Shown here: positions 27,695-36,339 of the stretch, piece after piece
Layout: each line of letters opens with the position of its first letter
How positions within the stretch are numbered: position 1 is the stretch's first letter
Assembly: GCA_905479115.1 (NCBI GenBank)
Contig: CAJQLF010000053.1
Location: forward strand, 1-64,000
Source: an uncultured Flavobacteriales bacterium
Lineage (GTDB): Bacteria > Bacteroidota > Bacteroidia > Flavobacteriales_D > Sanyastnellaceae
Reading direction: 5' to 3'
Length of the DNA: 64,000 nucleotides
The notes under the pieces: model-generated
Seen by the model: the letters and a program-made list of their open reading frames with translations, nothing else
The model's database searches: none
What the model was told of the DNA's origin: nothing
Program-made: the position numbers and the translations under genes

Positions 27695-27788
27695 ATCCAT
27701 CGCAGCCGGCATCCGCAGGTGAAGTTTCGCGTGCGATTTGGAGACAGAGCCCACACAGGGCTATCTTCAGGCCAACTGTAAGAGCAAG

Positions 27789-29195
27789 ATGACATCGACT
27801 GAAATGGAGGCCTTGGATTTGAAATCCATCGTTTCTCGCCTGCCTGAACTATGTCCTTCACCGTTGACCTATGAGTCGCTGTGCGATTGGGTAGCGGACG
27901 TGGACTGGAGTGAAAGCAAATGGAAGGAACACCTGCCTCAAATCACGGACCCCAACGATTATGCACGGAATATTTTGTGCTTGGAACCTTTCGAGGTTGT
28001 CTTGCTGCACTGGCCCCCGGGTGTGGAAAGTGCTGTGCACCATCATGAGGGATTTTGGGGGAGTGTAATCTGCTTGGAAGGCATGCTCGAAAACGTGACC
28101 TATCGATTAAAGGATGGCGTGCTGGAAGTACAAGATGTTTTGCGTGCTGTGCCAGGCGGCCTGGTCCCCGAGCCGGATGGGACGCTCCATAAAATCCAAA
28201 ATGGAAGTGAATCCGAAGCGCTTGTTACCTTGCATTTTTACAGCCCGGCGCTGGCTAATTTGGATGGATTGGTTTTGTACGACTTGCCCACAGGCCGGAA
28301 ATTCACATGCAATCAAAAAGCGCCCACGGCTTCAGTGCATTTGAGTGATGACCACTATCACAGCATTGAAAAGGATGCCTTTGAATTCAAAGAGCTCAGC
28401 GAAGCATCTCATATCCAGTGCAATGTGGTTCCCAAGCCCAGTGCCTCAGACATAGAGCAGATGGTTTTAAACTATTTTGCTGAGCATGCCGCACAATACG
28501 ACGAGCTAGATGACCAGATTAAGAAGCGCAAGCAATACACCGATGGCATCGATCAGCGAATCGCCACGGGCCTTCAGACCCTGAATACAACTCAGTCGGT
28601 CCGTCGTGTAATGCACCTTGCTTGTGGCACCGGACGCAGAGCCGCCACGATTCAATCCAAGTCAGGACTGAAGTACCGAATGGATGGAGTGGATCTCTGC
28701 GATGACATGTCGGACCAAGCTGAAGCACGGGGCCTCCAGATACAGATCGGATCGCTGAGTGACCCGAGTAAATGGATGGTACACGGAGAATACGATGCCG
28801 TCACGTTGCTGTACGCTTACGGTCATTTACCCGATCGGGAAACCCGGGAAGGGATCATTCAAGCAGCGTTTGATATGTTGAAGCCAGGCGGCAGGTTTTA
28901 TTTCGATGCATTTGATATTGACGATCCCAACGAATGGGGACCTGTAGCGTTAAGTCAATTTAAAAATCAACGCTTAGAGAAGCAGGGATATCAGGCAGGA
29001 GATGTGTTTTATCGAAGGGCCAAAGGAGATCACTTGGCTTTCTTGCATTACTGCTCTGTTAGCCGTTTAAAGGAGCTGATGGACACCGCGGGTTTTTGCG
29101 AGGTCCAAATGACGACCATTGGGTATGATGAATCTTCGGGTGTGGAGTCACATGACGGCAAGATATTCGTTGCAGGAACCAAACCTTTGGCCTAA
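27789..29195 (+). CDS. Fusion of cysteine dioxygenase-like cupin and SAM-dependent methyltransferase
   Basis: The 468-residue product has two domains. Residues about 1-190 match thiol dioxygenases of the cysteine dioxygenase type: the cupin block HWPPGVESAVHHHEGFWGSV, LEGMLENVTYRL and the third metal-ligand region LHKIQNGSESEALVTLHFYS. Residues about 230-465 are a class I methyltransferase with motif I MHLACGTGRRAATI, the acidic VDLCDDM, YDAVTLLYAYGHLP and MLKPGGRFYFDAF. This suggests coupled oxidation of a thiol and methylation of the same or a related molecule. The first start (27738) is rejected in favour of 27789, nearer the homologous region. The next gene starts 9 bases after its stop. 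The substrate is unknown. Confidence 0.82.
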   Translation: MTSTEMEALDLKSIVSRLPELCPSPLTYESLCDWVADVDWSESKWKEHLPQITDPNDYARNILCLEPFEVVLLHWPPGVESAVHHHEGFWGSVICLEGMLENVTYRLKDGVLEVQDVLRAVPGGLVPEPDGTLHKIQNGSESEALVTLHFYSPALANLDGLVLYDLPTGRKFTCNQKAPTASVHLSDDHYHSIEKDAFEFKELSEASHIQCNVVPKPSASDIEQMVLNYFAEHAAQYDELDDQIKKRKQYTDGIDQRIATGLQTLNTTQSVRRVMHLACGTGRRAATIQSKSGLKYRMDGVDLCDDMSDQAEARGLQIQIGSLSDPSKWMVHGEYDAVTLLYAYGHLPDRETREGIIQAAFDMLKPGGRFYFDAFDIDDPNEWGPVALSQFKNQRLEKQGYQAGDVFYRRAKGDHLAFLHYCSVSRLKELMDTAGFCEVQMTTIGYDESSGVESHDGKIFVAGTKPLA

Positions 29196-29204
29196 TATCG
29201 GCCC

Positions 29205-30272
29205 ATGAAAACTTCTTATTTCTCAAGACTTCTTTTGTTCGCCGTTGTTTTTTCAGTTGGTTTCTTGTCCATCGGGTGCGGTGAACAATCGTCTTCGAGC
29301 GAAGGAGCAGATTCGTCAGCTGAGCGCAGAGCATGGGCGATAGCCATCCACGGAGGTGCGGGACATTTTGGGGAGGAAGACTTGAGTGATGCAGAGCAGA
29401 AGGCCTATCAAGCTTCGCTATCGAACGCGCTTCAAAGGGGAGAGGAAATGCTGTCTTCTGGCGCTGGGGGAGTCGATGTGGTCGAAGCGGTGATTCGTTT
29501 GTTGGAAGACGATTCCTTGTTTAATGCCGGTCGCGGTGCGGTTTTTACAGCCGAAGGGGTACAAGAACTGGACGCTTCAATTGCAGATGGAGCGTCACGC
29601 AACTGCGGGGCCGTCACGGGAGTTCGCGGGTTTAAGCATCCGATATCGGTGGCTCGCTCCGTGATGGATTCGAGTGAACATGTGTTTTTTAGTGGGCACG
29701 GAGCAGGTGAATTCGCGTCGTCGATGGGCCATGAACCCGCTTCGAACGAATGGTTTTGGACGAAAAAAGCATTCGATCGATACGAACGGGCGAAGTCCAA
29801 ATCCCAGAAGGAGGAGGATGCGCTGGCCAATAAAAGAGGCACGGTGGGTTGCGTTGTGCTGGACAAAAGCGGCCACCTCGCAGCCGGCACATCAACAGGT
29901 GGTATGACCTACAAGCGGCACGGTCGCATCGGGGACAGCCCAGTGATTGGGGCAGGAACGTGGGCAGATGATCGCACGTGTGCCATCTCCGCAACGGGAT
30001 GGGGTGAGTATTTTATCCGCACCGGCGTTGCGCAGGATGTTCACGCCAGGATGCTCTATGGCAAGCAGCTGCTTGGACGAGCTTGTCGCGGAGCAATCTT
30101 TGACGAGATGGGCTCGCTAGGAGGAGATGGCGGCGTGGTAGGAGTCGACGCACAGGGCAGTATCGCGTTAGTATGCAATAGCGCAGGGATGTTCCGAGCA
30201 TGGGCCACACCTGAAGAGCGCGGCGTTGCCATGTTCGGTGCAACCCTGGAGGGCACGGTAGAGGTGCACTAG
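29205..30272 (+). CDS. Isoaspartyl peptidase / plant-type L-asparaginase lipoprotein (Ntn hydrolase)
   Basis: The 355-residue product has a signal peptide with lipobox (VGFLSIGC). The Asparaginase_2 fold follows: AIHGGAGHFGEEDLS, the alpha subunit region LFNAGRGAVFTAEG, the processing site and Thr nucleophile in NKRGTVGCVVLD, then TSTGGMTYKRHGRIGDSPVI and GTWADDRTCAISATGWGEYF. The precursor cleaves itself before the Thr to form two chains. It hydrolyses beta-aspartyl dipeptides and asparagine. Its lipoprotein export is seen in Bacteroidetes relatives. It sits 9 bases after the dioxygenase-methyltransferase fusion, suggesting one operon. Confidence 0.92.
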   Translation: MKTSYFSRLLLFAVVFSVGFLSIGCGEQSSSSEGADSSAERRAWAIAIHGGAGHFGEEDLSDAEQKAYQASLSNALQRGEEMLSSGAGGVDVVEAVIRLLEDDSLFNAGRGAVFTAEGVQELDASIADGASRNCGAVTGVRGFKHPISVARSVMDSSEHVFFSGHGAGEFASSMGHEPASNEWFWTKKAFDRYERAKSKSQKEEDALANKRGTVGCVVLDKSGHLAAGTSTGGMTYKRHGRIGDSPVIGAGTWADDRTCAISATGWGEYFIRTGVAQDVHARMLYGKQLLGRACRGAIFDEMGSLGGDGGVVGVDAQGSIALVCNSAGMFRAWATPEERGVAMFGATLEGTVEVH

Positions 30273-30273
30273 T

Positions 30274-31131
30274 CTAAGATTGATTTACTTCGGGCGTTCT
30301 GCTTGTCAAGCCCCGGTGAAGGAGCAAAACGAGCACGGCCAAAATGCCACTGGTCAACTCGTACGACAGTGCATGCCAGGCCTCAAGGGCCAGAGCTCTG
30401 CGCAAGAGAATTGTGCTGATGATGAATCCGCAGTTGCGCATCACCAAACCAAAATCGCTGAGGTACCGGAAGGAAATGACCAGCAAGAGGACATCTACGA
30501 GAATGAGGGCCGTGAAAAAATCATTGTAGAAAAAATCGTTGGGATCATGAATGCCGCTAGCCGGCAAGGTGAGTACCTCTTGCGCCCAGCTATAGAATGA
30601 CCAGCCACTGAGGAAAATCAAATAAACAAAAAGAAAACTTGCCAATAGCTTCTTGATTTGGATGAACCGATTGAGATCATTCTCCTCCATTCGCGCAATT
30701 CGACGTGGCAGAATTCGGTAGAACAAGGCGAGCATGCCGCTCAAGGCAACCGCGCCCAATAAATGCGGAAAGAACTCAGCCTCCCAGGGCCATTTAGAAG
30801 TGAAATCTACGTCCTTGAAAACGGAACGAATTTCAATTAAGGCCACTATTTCCATTTGCTTTCCCATAGAGCGTGCGAAGCTTGTAGGCAGGTAATGAAT
30901 AAGCAGGTAAACTTCTGCCACAAGAATCGCTGAAAAGGGCGTGTAGAGGGTTTGCAGCGGATGAGTAAAATAAGCTGCAGCCCAATTCAATTCCAGCAGC
31001 ATGTTCGCTCCAAAGAGGAGCAAGTGAATTAAAAACATCCCCAAAGCGAACCCCACCAGTCCCCGTTCAATGCGCTCTTTTGTTTGCTGGGAAAGGATAA
31101 TGTCGGAAGCGGATTGGATCGATTCTATCAT
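30274..31131 (-). CDS. Uncharacterised polytopic membrane protein
   Basis: The 285-residue product is not assigned to a family. Hydrophobic helices are visible at about residues 27-50, 64-85, 125-143, 165-190, 205-225, 232-250 and 255-270. The cytoplasmic-looking loops are charged (MGKQMEIVALIEIRSVFKDV, RRIARMEENDLNRFIQIKK). The pairing of short amphipathic linkers with transmembrane helices (IEIRSVFKDV, VMRNCGFIISTILLRR) recalls channel-associated proteins, but no pore motif is seen. Its stop is 2 bases from the stop of the convergent asparaginase gene. Confidence 0.75.
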   Translation of the reverse strand: MIESIQSASDIILSQQTKERIERGLVGFALGMFLIHLLLFGANMLLELNWAAAYFTHPLQTLYTPFSAILVAEVYLLIHYLPTSFARSMGKQMEIVALIEIRSVFKDVDFTSKWPWEAEFFPHLLGAVALSGMLALFYRILPRRIARMEENDLNRFIQIKKLLASFLFVYLIFLSGWSFYSWAQEVLTLPASGIHDPNDFFYNDFFTALILVDVLLLVISFRYLSDFGLVMRNCGFIISTILLRRALALEAWHALSYELTSGILAVLVLLLHRGLTSRTPEVNQS

Positions 31132-31330
31132 GTAAGTATTTGTAAGTCAACAACTAAACAGGCCTATGCGGGAATTGTTCTCAACCACCGATTACGTGTT
31201 TTTCTTTGGATGAGTCGAAGGGTGCTGAGATTTTCTTTTACACAAACTGAAGCAAGGACCATTGGGTATTTTTAGCTGGATCACGAACAAATTGTGGGCC
31301 AGTGCAGTTAAATTAGCCCACGCAACGAAA

Positions 31331-31666
31331 ATGATGTTCCACCGACTCTTTGCCTATTCCTTGATTGCTCTGACTGCAGCCTGCTGGGCGTTGGTCCCCG
31401 TTGTGCAATTGCTGAACCATCACCGTGGAGAAGAAATGGTCTGGGTTATTACGGACGGGTCGGAGGAGGACCGAGGTGAAGAGAATAAAGAAGGGGAAAA
31501 CAAAGGAGAGGTGGAAGATGATGGTAAGAAGTGGTCTTCGAGTACGCTAGAGCGTTCGCATAAAATGATTTTCCGCGAAGCGTGGTCTCGAGCTGCTGGA
31601 CCAGCCAACTGGGTTTCCCCAGTGCTCAAGGGAATCCTCGAACCGCCAGAACGAAGCGTTGGATAG
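31331..31666 (+). CDS. Small single-pass membrane or secreted protein with acidic segment
   Basis: The 111-residue product has one N-terminal hydrophobic helix (RLFAYSLIALTAACWALVPV), then a highly acidic low-complexity stretch (about residues 40-65, many Glu and Asp with Lys and Gly), then an amphipathic C-terminal tail. No family is recognised. The frame is open upstream to TTG 31262, but ATG 31331 begins the hydrophobic helix directly. It precedes the SulP transporter by 67 bases on the same strand. I infer a membrane-anchored protein with an acidic exposed part. Confidence 0.6.
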   Translation: MMFHRLFAYSLIALTAACWALVPVVQLLNHHRGEEMVWVITDGSEEDRGEENKEGENKGEVEDDGKKWSSSTLERSHKMIFREAWSRAAGPANWVSPVLKGILEPPERSVG

Positions 31667-31733
31667 AGGCCTGAGAAGGTGCGCCTTTACAGAGCCTTTC
31701 TGCTCAATCTTCGTTTCACTCAAATTGATTTAG

Positions 31734-33302
31734 ATGTTTAAGTATTTGTCAAAGGATGTTCCGGCATCCTTGGTTGTTTTTTTGGTTGCACTGCCCCTGT
31801 GTTTGGGCATTGCTTTGGCATCAGGTGCCGAGCCCATAGCAGGGCTAATTGCGGGAATTATTGGAGGAATTGTTGTCGGTATGATCAGTGGCTCGGCCAT
31901 CGGGGTCAGTGGACCTGCAGCTGGACTGGCAGTAATCGTTTTGAATGGCATTCAAACCATGCCGTCCTACGAGATTTTTCTCTTGGCCGTGGTTGTTGGA
32001 GGGTTCGTTCAACTGATGCTCGGAGTCCTGAAGGCGGGCATCATTGGATTTTATTTTCCCTCTTCTGTTATTCAAGGAATGCTGTCCGCCATTGGGTTGA
32101 TCATTATTCTCAAACAGATTCCGCATGCATTTGGTTATGATGCCGAGCCGGAGGGTTCTTTGCAGTTTGCTCATGATGCGACCCACAATACCTTCTCAGA
32201 ATTGTCCTACATGATGGATATGCTCCAGCCCGTGGCAGTGGCCATCTCTGCTGCAGGTCTGGCTATATTGATCTTATGGGAAATGCCCTTCATGAAGCGC
32301 TTGACTTTCACGCAATTTCTGCCCGGCTCGTTGGTCGCGGTCATGACGGGGATTGGCTTGCACTTAGTCACGCGGGACGGAGCCTTAGGATTAGGCGCCG
32401 ATCACCTCGTACAAATCCCGAAAATTGTCAATGGTTGGAGCGATGTGGTGCGACTTCCTGATTTTGGAGCGTGGAATCGAAGTGATGTGTGGATTTTGGG
32501 AGTGACAATTGCCATCGTCGCCTCCTTGGAGACCTTGCTATGCGTTGAAGCTACGGACAAGCTGGACCCTGAAAAGCGAGTCACCCCAACCAACCGGGAG
32601 TTGATTGCACAGGGAACAGGGAATGTCTTATCTGGCTTGATTGGAGGGCTTCCCATTACCCAAGTAATTGTGCGCAGTTCTGCGAATATCCAAAGTGGAG
32701 GAAAAACAAAGCTGTCGGCAATCCTTCATGGATTCTTGTTGCTGGGTTCAGTGTTTTTAATTCCCAATCTTCTGAGCCTCATCCCGCTGTCGAGCTTGGC
32801 TGCAATCCTGCTTGTTGTTGGCTATAAGCTGGCGAAGCCGGCTCAGTTCAAAGCCATCGCTCAACAAGGCGCTCGGCAATTTCTGCCATTTATTATTACG
32901 GTATTGGCTATCCTGCTCACCGATCTGCTCGTAGGCATCGGCATCGGCATTGTGGCTGCTTTGTTGGTTATTTTGTTTGACCACTTTCATCAGCCCATCA
33001 TTGATTTTGAAGTGGACGATGAAAAGAAGCTCTGTATCATCCACCTAGGTGAAGACGTGACATTCATGCACAAAGTCGGCATCCGCAAGGTGTTTGAGTC
33101 CGTCCCACGAGACTTTAAGATGGTCATCGATGCGAAGCGGACCGTTCGCATGGATGCTGATGTGCGCCTTATTATCAATGAATGGCTCGATAGTGCCCGT
33201 GCTGGCGGATGGGATTGGACGGTTGAGAATGGAGAGGATAATCCTTCGCGTTCGAGACCTCTCGCTAAATTCGCCCGTAAATTGGGGGCTAACCGAGGGT
33301 GA
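31734..33302 (+). CDS. SulP-family inorganic anion transporter
   Basis: The 522-residue product starts MFKYLSKDVPASLVVFLVAL, with LPLCLGIALASGAEPIAGLI, the typical SulP opening, followed by about 12-14 transmembrane helices. The GLIGGLPITQVIVRSSANIQ block is the conserved SLC26/SulP anion-site region. Residues about 430-510 form a reduced STAS domain (CIIHLGEDVTFMHKVGIRKV, VVIDAKRT-like strand). Family members move sulfate, bicarbonate or other anions. No carbonic anhydrase gene is adjacent, so the substrate is open. Confidence 0.92.
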   Translation: MFKYLSKDVPASLVVFLVALPLCLGIALASGAEPIAGLIAGIIGGIVVGMISGSAIGVSGPAAGLAVIVLNGIQTMPSYEIFLLAVVVGGFVQLMLGVLKAGIIGFYFPSSVIQGMLSAIGLIIILKQIPHAFGYDAEPEGSLQFAHDATHNTFSELSYMMDMLQPVAVAISAAGLAILILWEMPFMKRLTFTQFLPGSLVAVMTGIGLHLVTRDGALGLGADHLVQIPKIVNGWSDVVRLPDFGAWNRSDVWILGVTIAIVASLETLLCVEATDKLDPEKRVTPTNRELIAQGTGNVLSGLIGGLPITQVIVRSSANIQSGGKTKLSAILHGFLLLGSVFLIPNLLSLIPLSSLAAILLVVGYKLAKPAQFKAIAQQGARQFLPFIITVLAILLTDLLVGIGIGIVAALLVILFDHFHQPIIDFEVDDEKKLCIIHLGEDVTFMHKVGIRKVFESVPRDFKMVIDAKRTVRMDADVRLIINEWLDSARAGGWDWTVENGEDNPSRSRPLAKFARKLGANRG

Positions 33303-33329
33303 GCCTTGATAGGTTAGGGAATTTTTTGG

Positions 33330-34109
33330 TCATTCAATTGAGAAAGTCATCCCCAGGTCAGGACGGTTGGTAATGATGGCGTGAACACCGAGATTTTGGA
33401 GGTGTCGCATTTCCGCGACGTCGTCTACGGTCCATCGCCAGACTTCGAGGTCCATTGCCGCAGCTTCGTTGATGAATGCTTCATCCAATTTTGTCTTTCC
33501 TCCCACACCGATCGCTGCCGCCCCGATGTCCAGGCAGTGATTCAGATCGTCGCTGGTTGCATCAGATTTGAGGAACAACAATTTCAGGTGAGGCGCAATT
33601 GAATGGATTTGGGTGAGTACCTCGGGCAAAAAAGAGAAAATCACGACATCCTCGTCCATTTTCCATTTTTGGATGTCTGCGACAATGGCTGATTCTATGC
33701 CTGCCACCTTAATCTCGACACACACTCGAATGCGACCTTGAGCCAATTGGAGGGCATCGCTCAATGTCGGAAGGGGTTCGTTTTCAAATGCTCGGCCAAA
33801 TCGCTCAGGGTATCCGATTCGAACGGTCTGCAATTCTTCATCGCTCAGGCTTTGGATGAGTCCGATGGCATTGGAAGAAGCTGTGCGCTCGAGTGTTTCG
33901 TCGTGGATAACGATGGGCGTTCCATCGGCGCTTTTTTGTACATCAAGCTCGAAGTAAGGCGCGCCCACAGCAATGGCCGCTTCAAAGGCTGTCAATGAAT
34001 TTTCAGGTGCAACATGCGAATAGCCTCGGTGTGCGACGATAAGAGAAGATTGTGACATGGCATTCGGTATGAAGACAAGGAGAGCGCCGAGGAGGGTTAT
34101 GGACTTCAT
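33330..34109 (-). CDS. Glycerophosphodiester phosphodiesterase
   Basis: The 259-residue product has a signal peptide (MKSITLLGALLVFIPNAMSQ), so it is periplasmic. GDPD motifs are VAHRGYSHVAPENSLTAFE, the metal-binding ELDVQKSADGTPIVIHDETL and VCVEIK. It hydrolyses glycerophosphodiesters to glycerol-3-phosphate and an alcohol. It is the last gene of the glycerol operon (glpK, glpD, glpF, GDPD), 7 bases after glpF, and so feeds glycerol-3-phosphate or glycerol into the same pathway. Confidence 0.93.
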   Translation of the reverse strand: MKSITLLGALLVFIPNAMSQSSLIVAHRGYSHVAPENSLTAFEAAIAVGAPYFELDVQKSADGTPIVIHDETLERTASSNAIGLIQSLSDEELQTVRIGYPERFGRAFENEPLPTLSDALQLAQGRIRVCVEIKVAGIESAIVADIQKWKMDEDVVIFSFLPEVLTQIHSIAPHLKLLFLKSDATSDDLNHCLDIGAAAIGVGGKTKLDEAFINEAAAMDLEVWRWTVDDVAEMRHLQNLGVHAIITNRPDLGMTFSIE

Positions 34110-34116
34110 TGTGATG

Positions 34117-34830
34117 TTACGAGATGAGTAAGTAGTGAAGACCAGCTCCTAAGATTCCTCCTGCAATGGGACCTAAAATCGGAACCCAAGCGTAATCCCA
34201 GTCGCTGGTTCCTTTGTTCCGGATTGGCAGCAGCGCGTGAGCGATTCGTGGACCAAGGTCGCGCGCAGGGTTGATGGCATACCCCGTGGGCCCGCCCAAT
34301 CCCATGCCAATCCCCATAACCAGCAGACCCACTGGAAGCGCATCCAAAGCACCCAAAGTACTCTCTGGCGCTGAAGCGCTGAGCGCACCAAGAACCAAAA
34401 CAAAGGTTCCAATGGCTTCGGTCAAAAAGTTGGCAGGTTTATTCCGAATGGCGGGCGCTGTGCTGAATACAGCGAGAATGGCTCCAGGATCGGTTGTTTC
34501 GCGGAAATGCGCGATGAAAGCCATCCAGCCTGTGATGGCGCCAAAAAATGCACCCAGAATCTGAGCGACGACGTAGCCTCCGAGCAATTCGATGTCCAAT
34601 CCACCAAAAGCTGATAATCCGATACTTACAGCAGGATTTAAGTGGCCGCTTCCGCCGAGTGAGGTCGCCGAATAGACTCCTAAAAAGACGGCGATTCCCC
34701 ATCCTATTGAGATGACAATCCAGCCGGAGTTATTTCCTTTCGTTTTTGCCAACACGACATTGGCATTGATGGCGGCACCGACGGTGATCAATAAGTAAGT
34801 GCCGATAAATTCTGCGATATATGGACTCAT
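34117..34830 (-). CDS. glpF: Glycerol uptake facilitator (MIP/aquaporin family)
   Basis: The 237-residue product has six transmembrane helices and the two half-helix NPA motifs: GHLNPAVSIGLSAFGG and INPARDLGPRI. The Asp after the second NPA motif (NPARD) is typical of glycerol facilitators rather than water channels. It is an inner-membrane channel. It lies between glpD (12 bases upstream) and the GDPD gene in the glycerol operon, consistent with glycerol import. Confidence 0.93.
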   Translation of the reverse strand: MSPYIAEFIGTYLLITVGAAINANVVLAKTKGNNSGWIVISIGWGIAVFLGVYSATSLGGSGHLNPAVSIGLSAFGGLDIELLGGYVVAQILGAFFGAITGWMAFIAHFRETTDPGAILAVFSTAPAIRNKPANFLTEAIGTFVLVLGALSASAPESTLGALDALPVGLLVMGIGMGLGGPTGYAINPARDLGPRIAHALLPIRNKGTSDWDYAWVPILGPIAGGILGAGLHYLLIS

Positions 34831-34842
34831 GTGGGAAAGTAT

Positions 34843-36339
34843 TCAATCTTGAGGAAGATACAATTGTGCCAGAGCATTGAACGATTCGATTTGCTCGGTT
34901 TTCCAAGTTTCATCTCGAATTAATTGCTCTGCGAGGCATGCGGCGATGAACGGGGCGCGCTTTATGGCGTGGCGCGCGTCCAGCAATAACTGGCGCGTTC
35001 GACGCGCTAAGAAGTCCTCAACAGTGAGGCAAGCAGATTGCTCGACTTCGAGTCGGATGCGTTCTTTCAATTCGGCATCGTTCATGTTTTCAATGGAAGG
35101 GGAGAGCGGAGGTGTGTTGCAGTCAACTAAGCGAAGCATTCGGGTGTCAGAAAGCGCAATTTTTTCGCTGGAGAGGGACTGTATCTTCCGCATGACATCC
35201 GCGGCCATTTTGCGGTAGGTCGTCCATTTCCCTCCCAAAATCGAAATCAACCCGGAGCGACTTACACGAATCACGTGGTCCCGTGCCAATTCCGCCGTTT
35301 TTTTGTTGGTCAATTTGACCAGTGGCCGAATGCCAGAAAATGCGCTCAATACATCGGTGCGCTGAGGAGCGTGTCGCAGGTAGCGCTGCAGATGGGTCAG
35401 GATGAAATCAATCTCGCTATCGAAGGGCACAGGTTCAGCCGAAGCAGCGTCTACAGGGGTATCCGTTGTACCCAAGATGATTTTGCCATGCCAAGGAACA
35501 GCGAATAGGATACGGCCGTCATCCGTTTTTGGAATTAACATGGCAGTATTACCAGGAAAAAACGACGAGTCGACCACCACATGGGTCCCTTGACTGGGTT
35601 TGATCACGGGTTTATGCTTTGGATTGTCCAACGCCATCATTGAATCACTAAAAGGACCGGTGGCATTGATGACAAAGCGGGCTCGAACATTTCGCTTCTC
35701 CGCATCTAAAGGGCTGTGCACCTCAACGCCCTGGATGCGCTTATTTACTGAAATAAATGAAGTGACTTCGCAATAATTGAGTAACGCAGCCCCGTGGTGA
35801 ACAGCTGTTTTTGCCAATGAAAGGGCCAAATACGCATCGTCAAATTGTCCATCATGGTAGCTGGCACCTCCAGCGATTTCGTCGGTTTTGATTCCCGGCA
35901 GTAGGGCGACTGTTTCTTCTTTGCTGAGCGATTCGGATCGCCCTAAGCCCAGCCTTCCTGCCAGCCGATCATATACCTTAAGTCCCAAAGCATAATACCA
36001 TGTTCGCCATGGCTTGAATGTGGGCAACACAAATTTCATATTCTGCACGAGATGAGGTGCATTCTGCATAAGCAGGCCTCGTTCTCGAAGTGATTCTTTG
36101 ACCAGTTTGATGTTTCCTTGCTGCAAATACCGGACGCCACCGTGGATTAATTTGGTGCTTTTACTGGATGTGCCTTTCGCGAAATCGTCTCGCTCAAAAA
36201 GTGCTGTTTTCAGTCCGCTGGATGCCGCATGCACGGCGATTCCTAAACCTGAGGCGCCTCCGCCAATGATCACCACGTCCCATTCTTCCGTGGTGCGAAT
36301 GCGATCCCAATGGTGCTCTCGTTGTCTCATCCCGCTCAT
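34843..36339 (-). CDS. glpD: Aerobic glycerol-3-phosphate dehydrogenase
   Basis: The 498-residue product has the FAD-binding motif WDVVIIGGGASGLGIAVHAA, the GlpD block KLIHGGVRYLQQGNIKLVKE, then GTHVVVDSSFFPGNTAMLIP, FAVPWHGKIILGTTDTPVD and GKWTTYRKMAADV, with a C-terminal helical domain. It oxidises glycerol-3-phosphate to dihydroxyacetone phosphate and passes electrons to quinone at the membrane. Its ATG overlaps the glpK stop (ATGA at 36336-36339), so the two are translationally coupled, which decides this start over the Met three codons later. Confidence 0.96.
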   Translation of the reverse strand: MSGMRQREHHWDRIRTTEEWDVVIIGGGASGLGIAVHAASSGLKTALFERDDFAKGTSSKSTKLIHGGVRYLQQGNIKLVKESLRERGLLMQNAPHLVQNMKFVLPTFKPWRTWYYALGLKVYDRLAGRLGLGRSESLSKEETVALLPGIKTDEIAGGASYHDGQFDDAYLALSLAKTAVHHGAALLNYCEVTSFISVNKRIQGVEVHSPLDAEKRNVRARFVINATGPFSDSMMALDNPKHKPVIKPSQGTHVVVDSSFFPGNTAMLIPKTDDGRILFAVPWHGKIILGTTDTPVDAASAEPVPFDSEIDFILTHLQRYLRHAPQRTDVLSAFSGIRPLVKLTNKKTAELARDHVIRVSRSGLISILGGKWTTYRKMAADVMRKIQSLSSEKIALSDTRMLRLVDCNTPPLSPSIENMNDAELKERIRLEVEQSACLTVEDFLARRTRQLLLDARHAIKRAPFIAACLAEQLIRDETWKTEQIESFNALAQLYLPQD

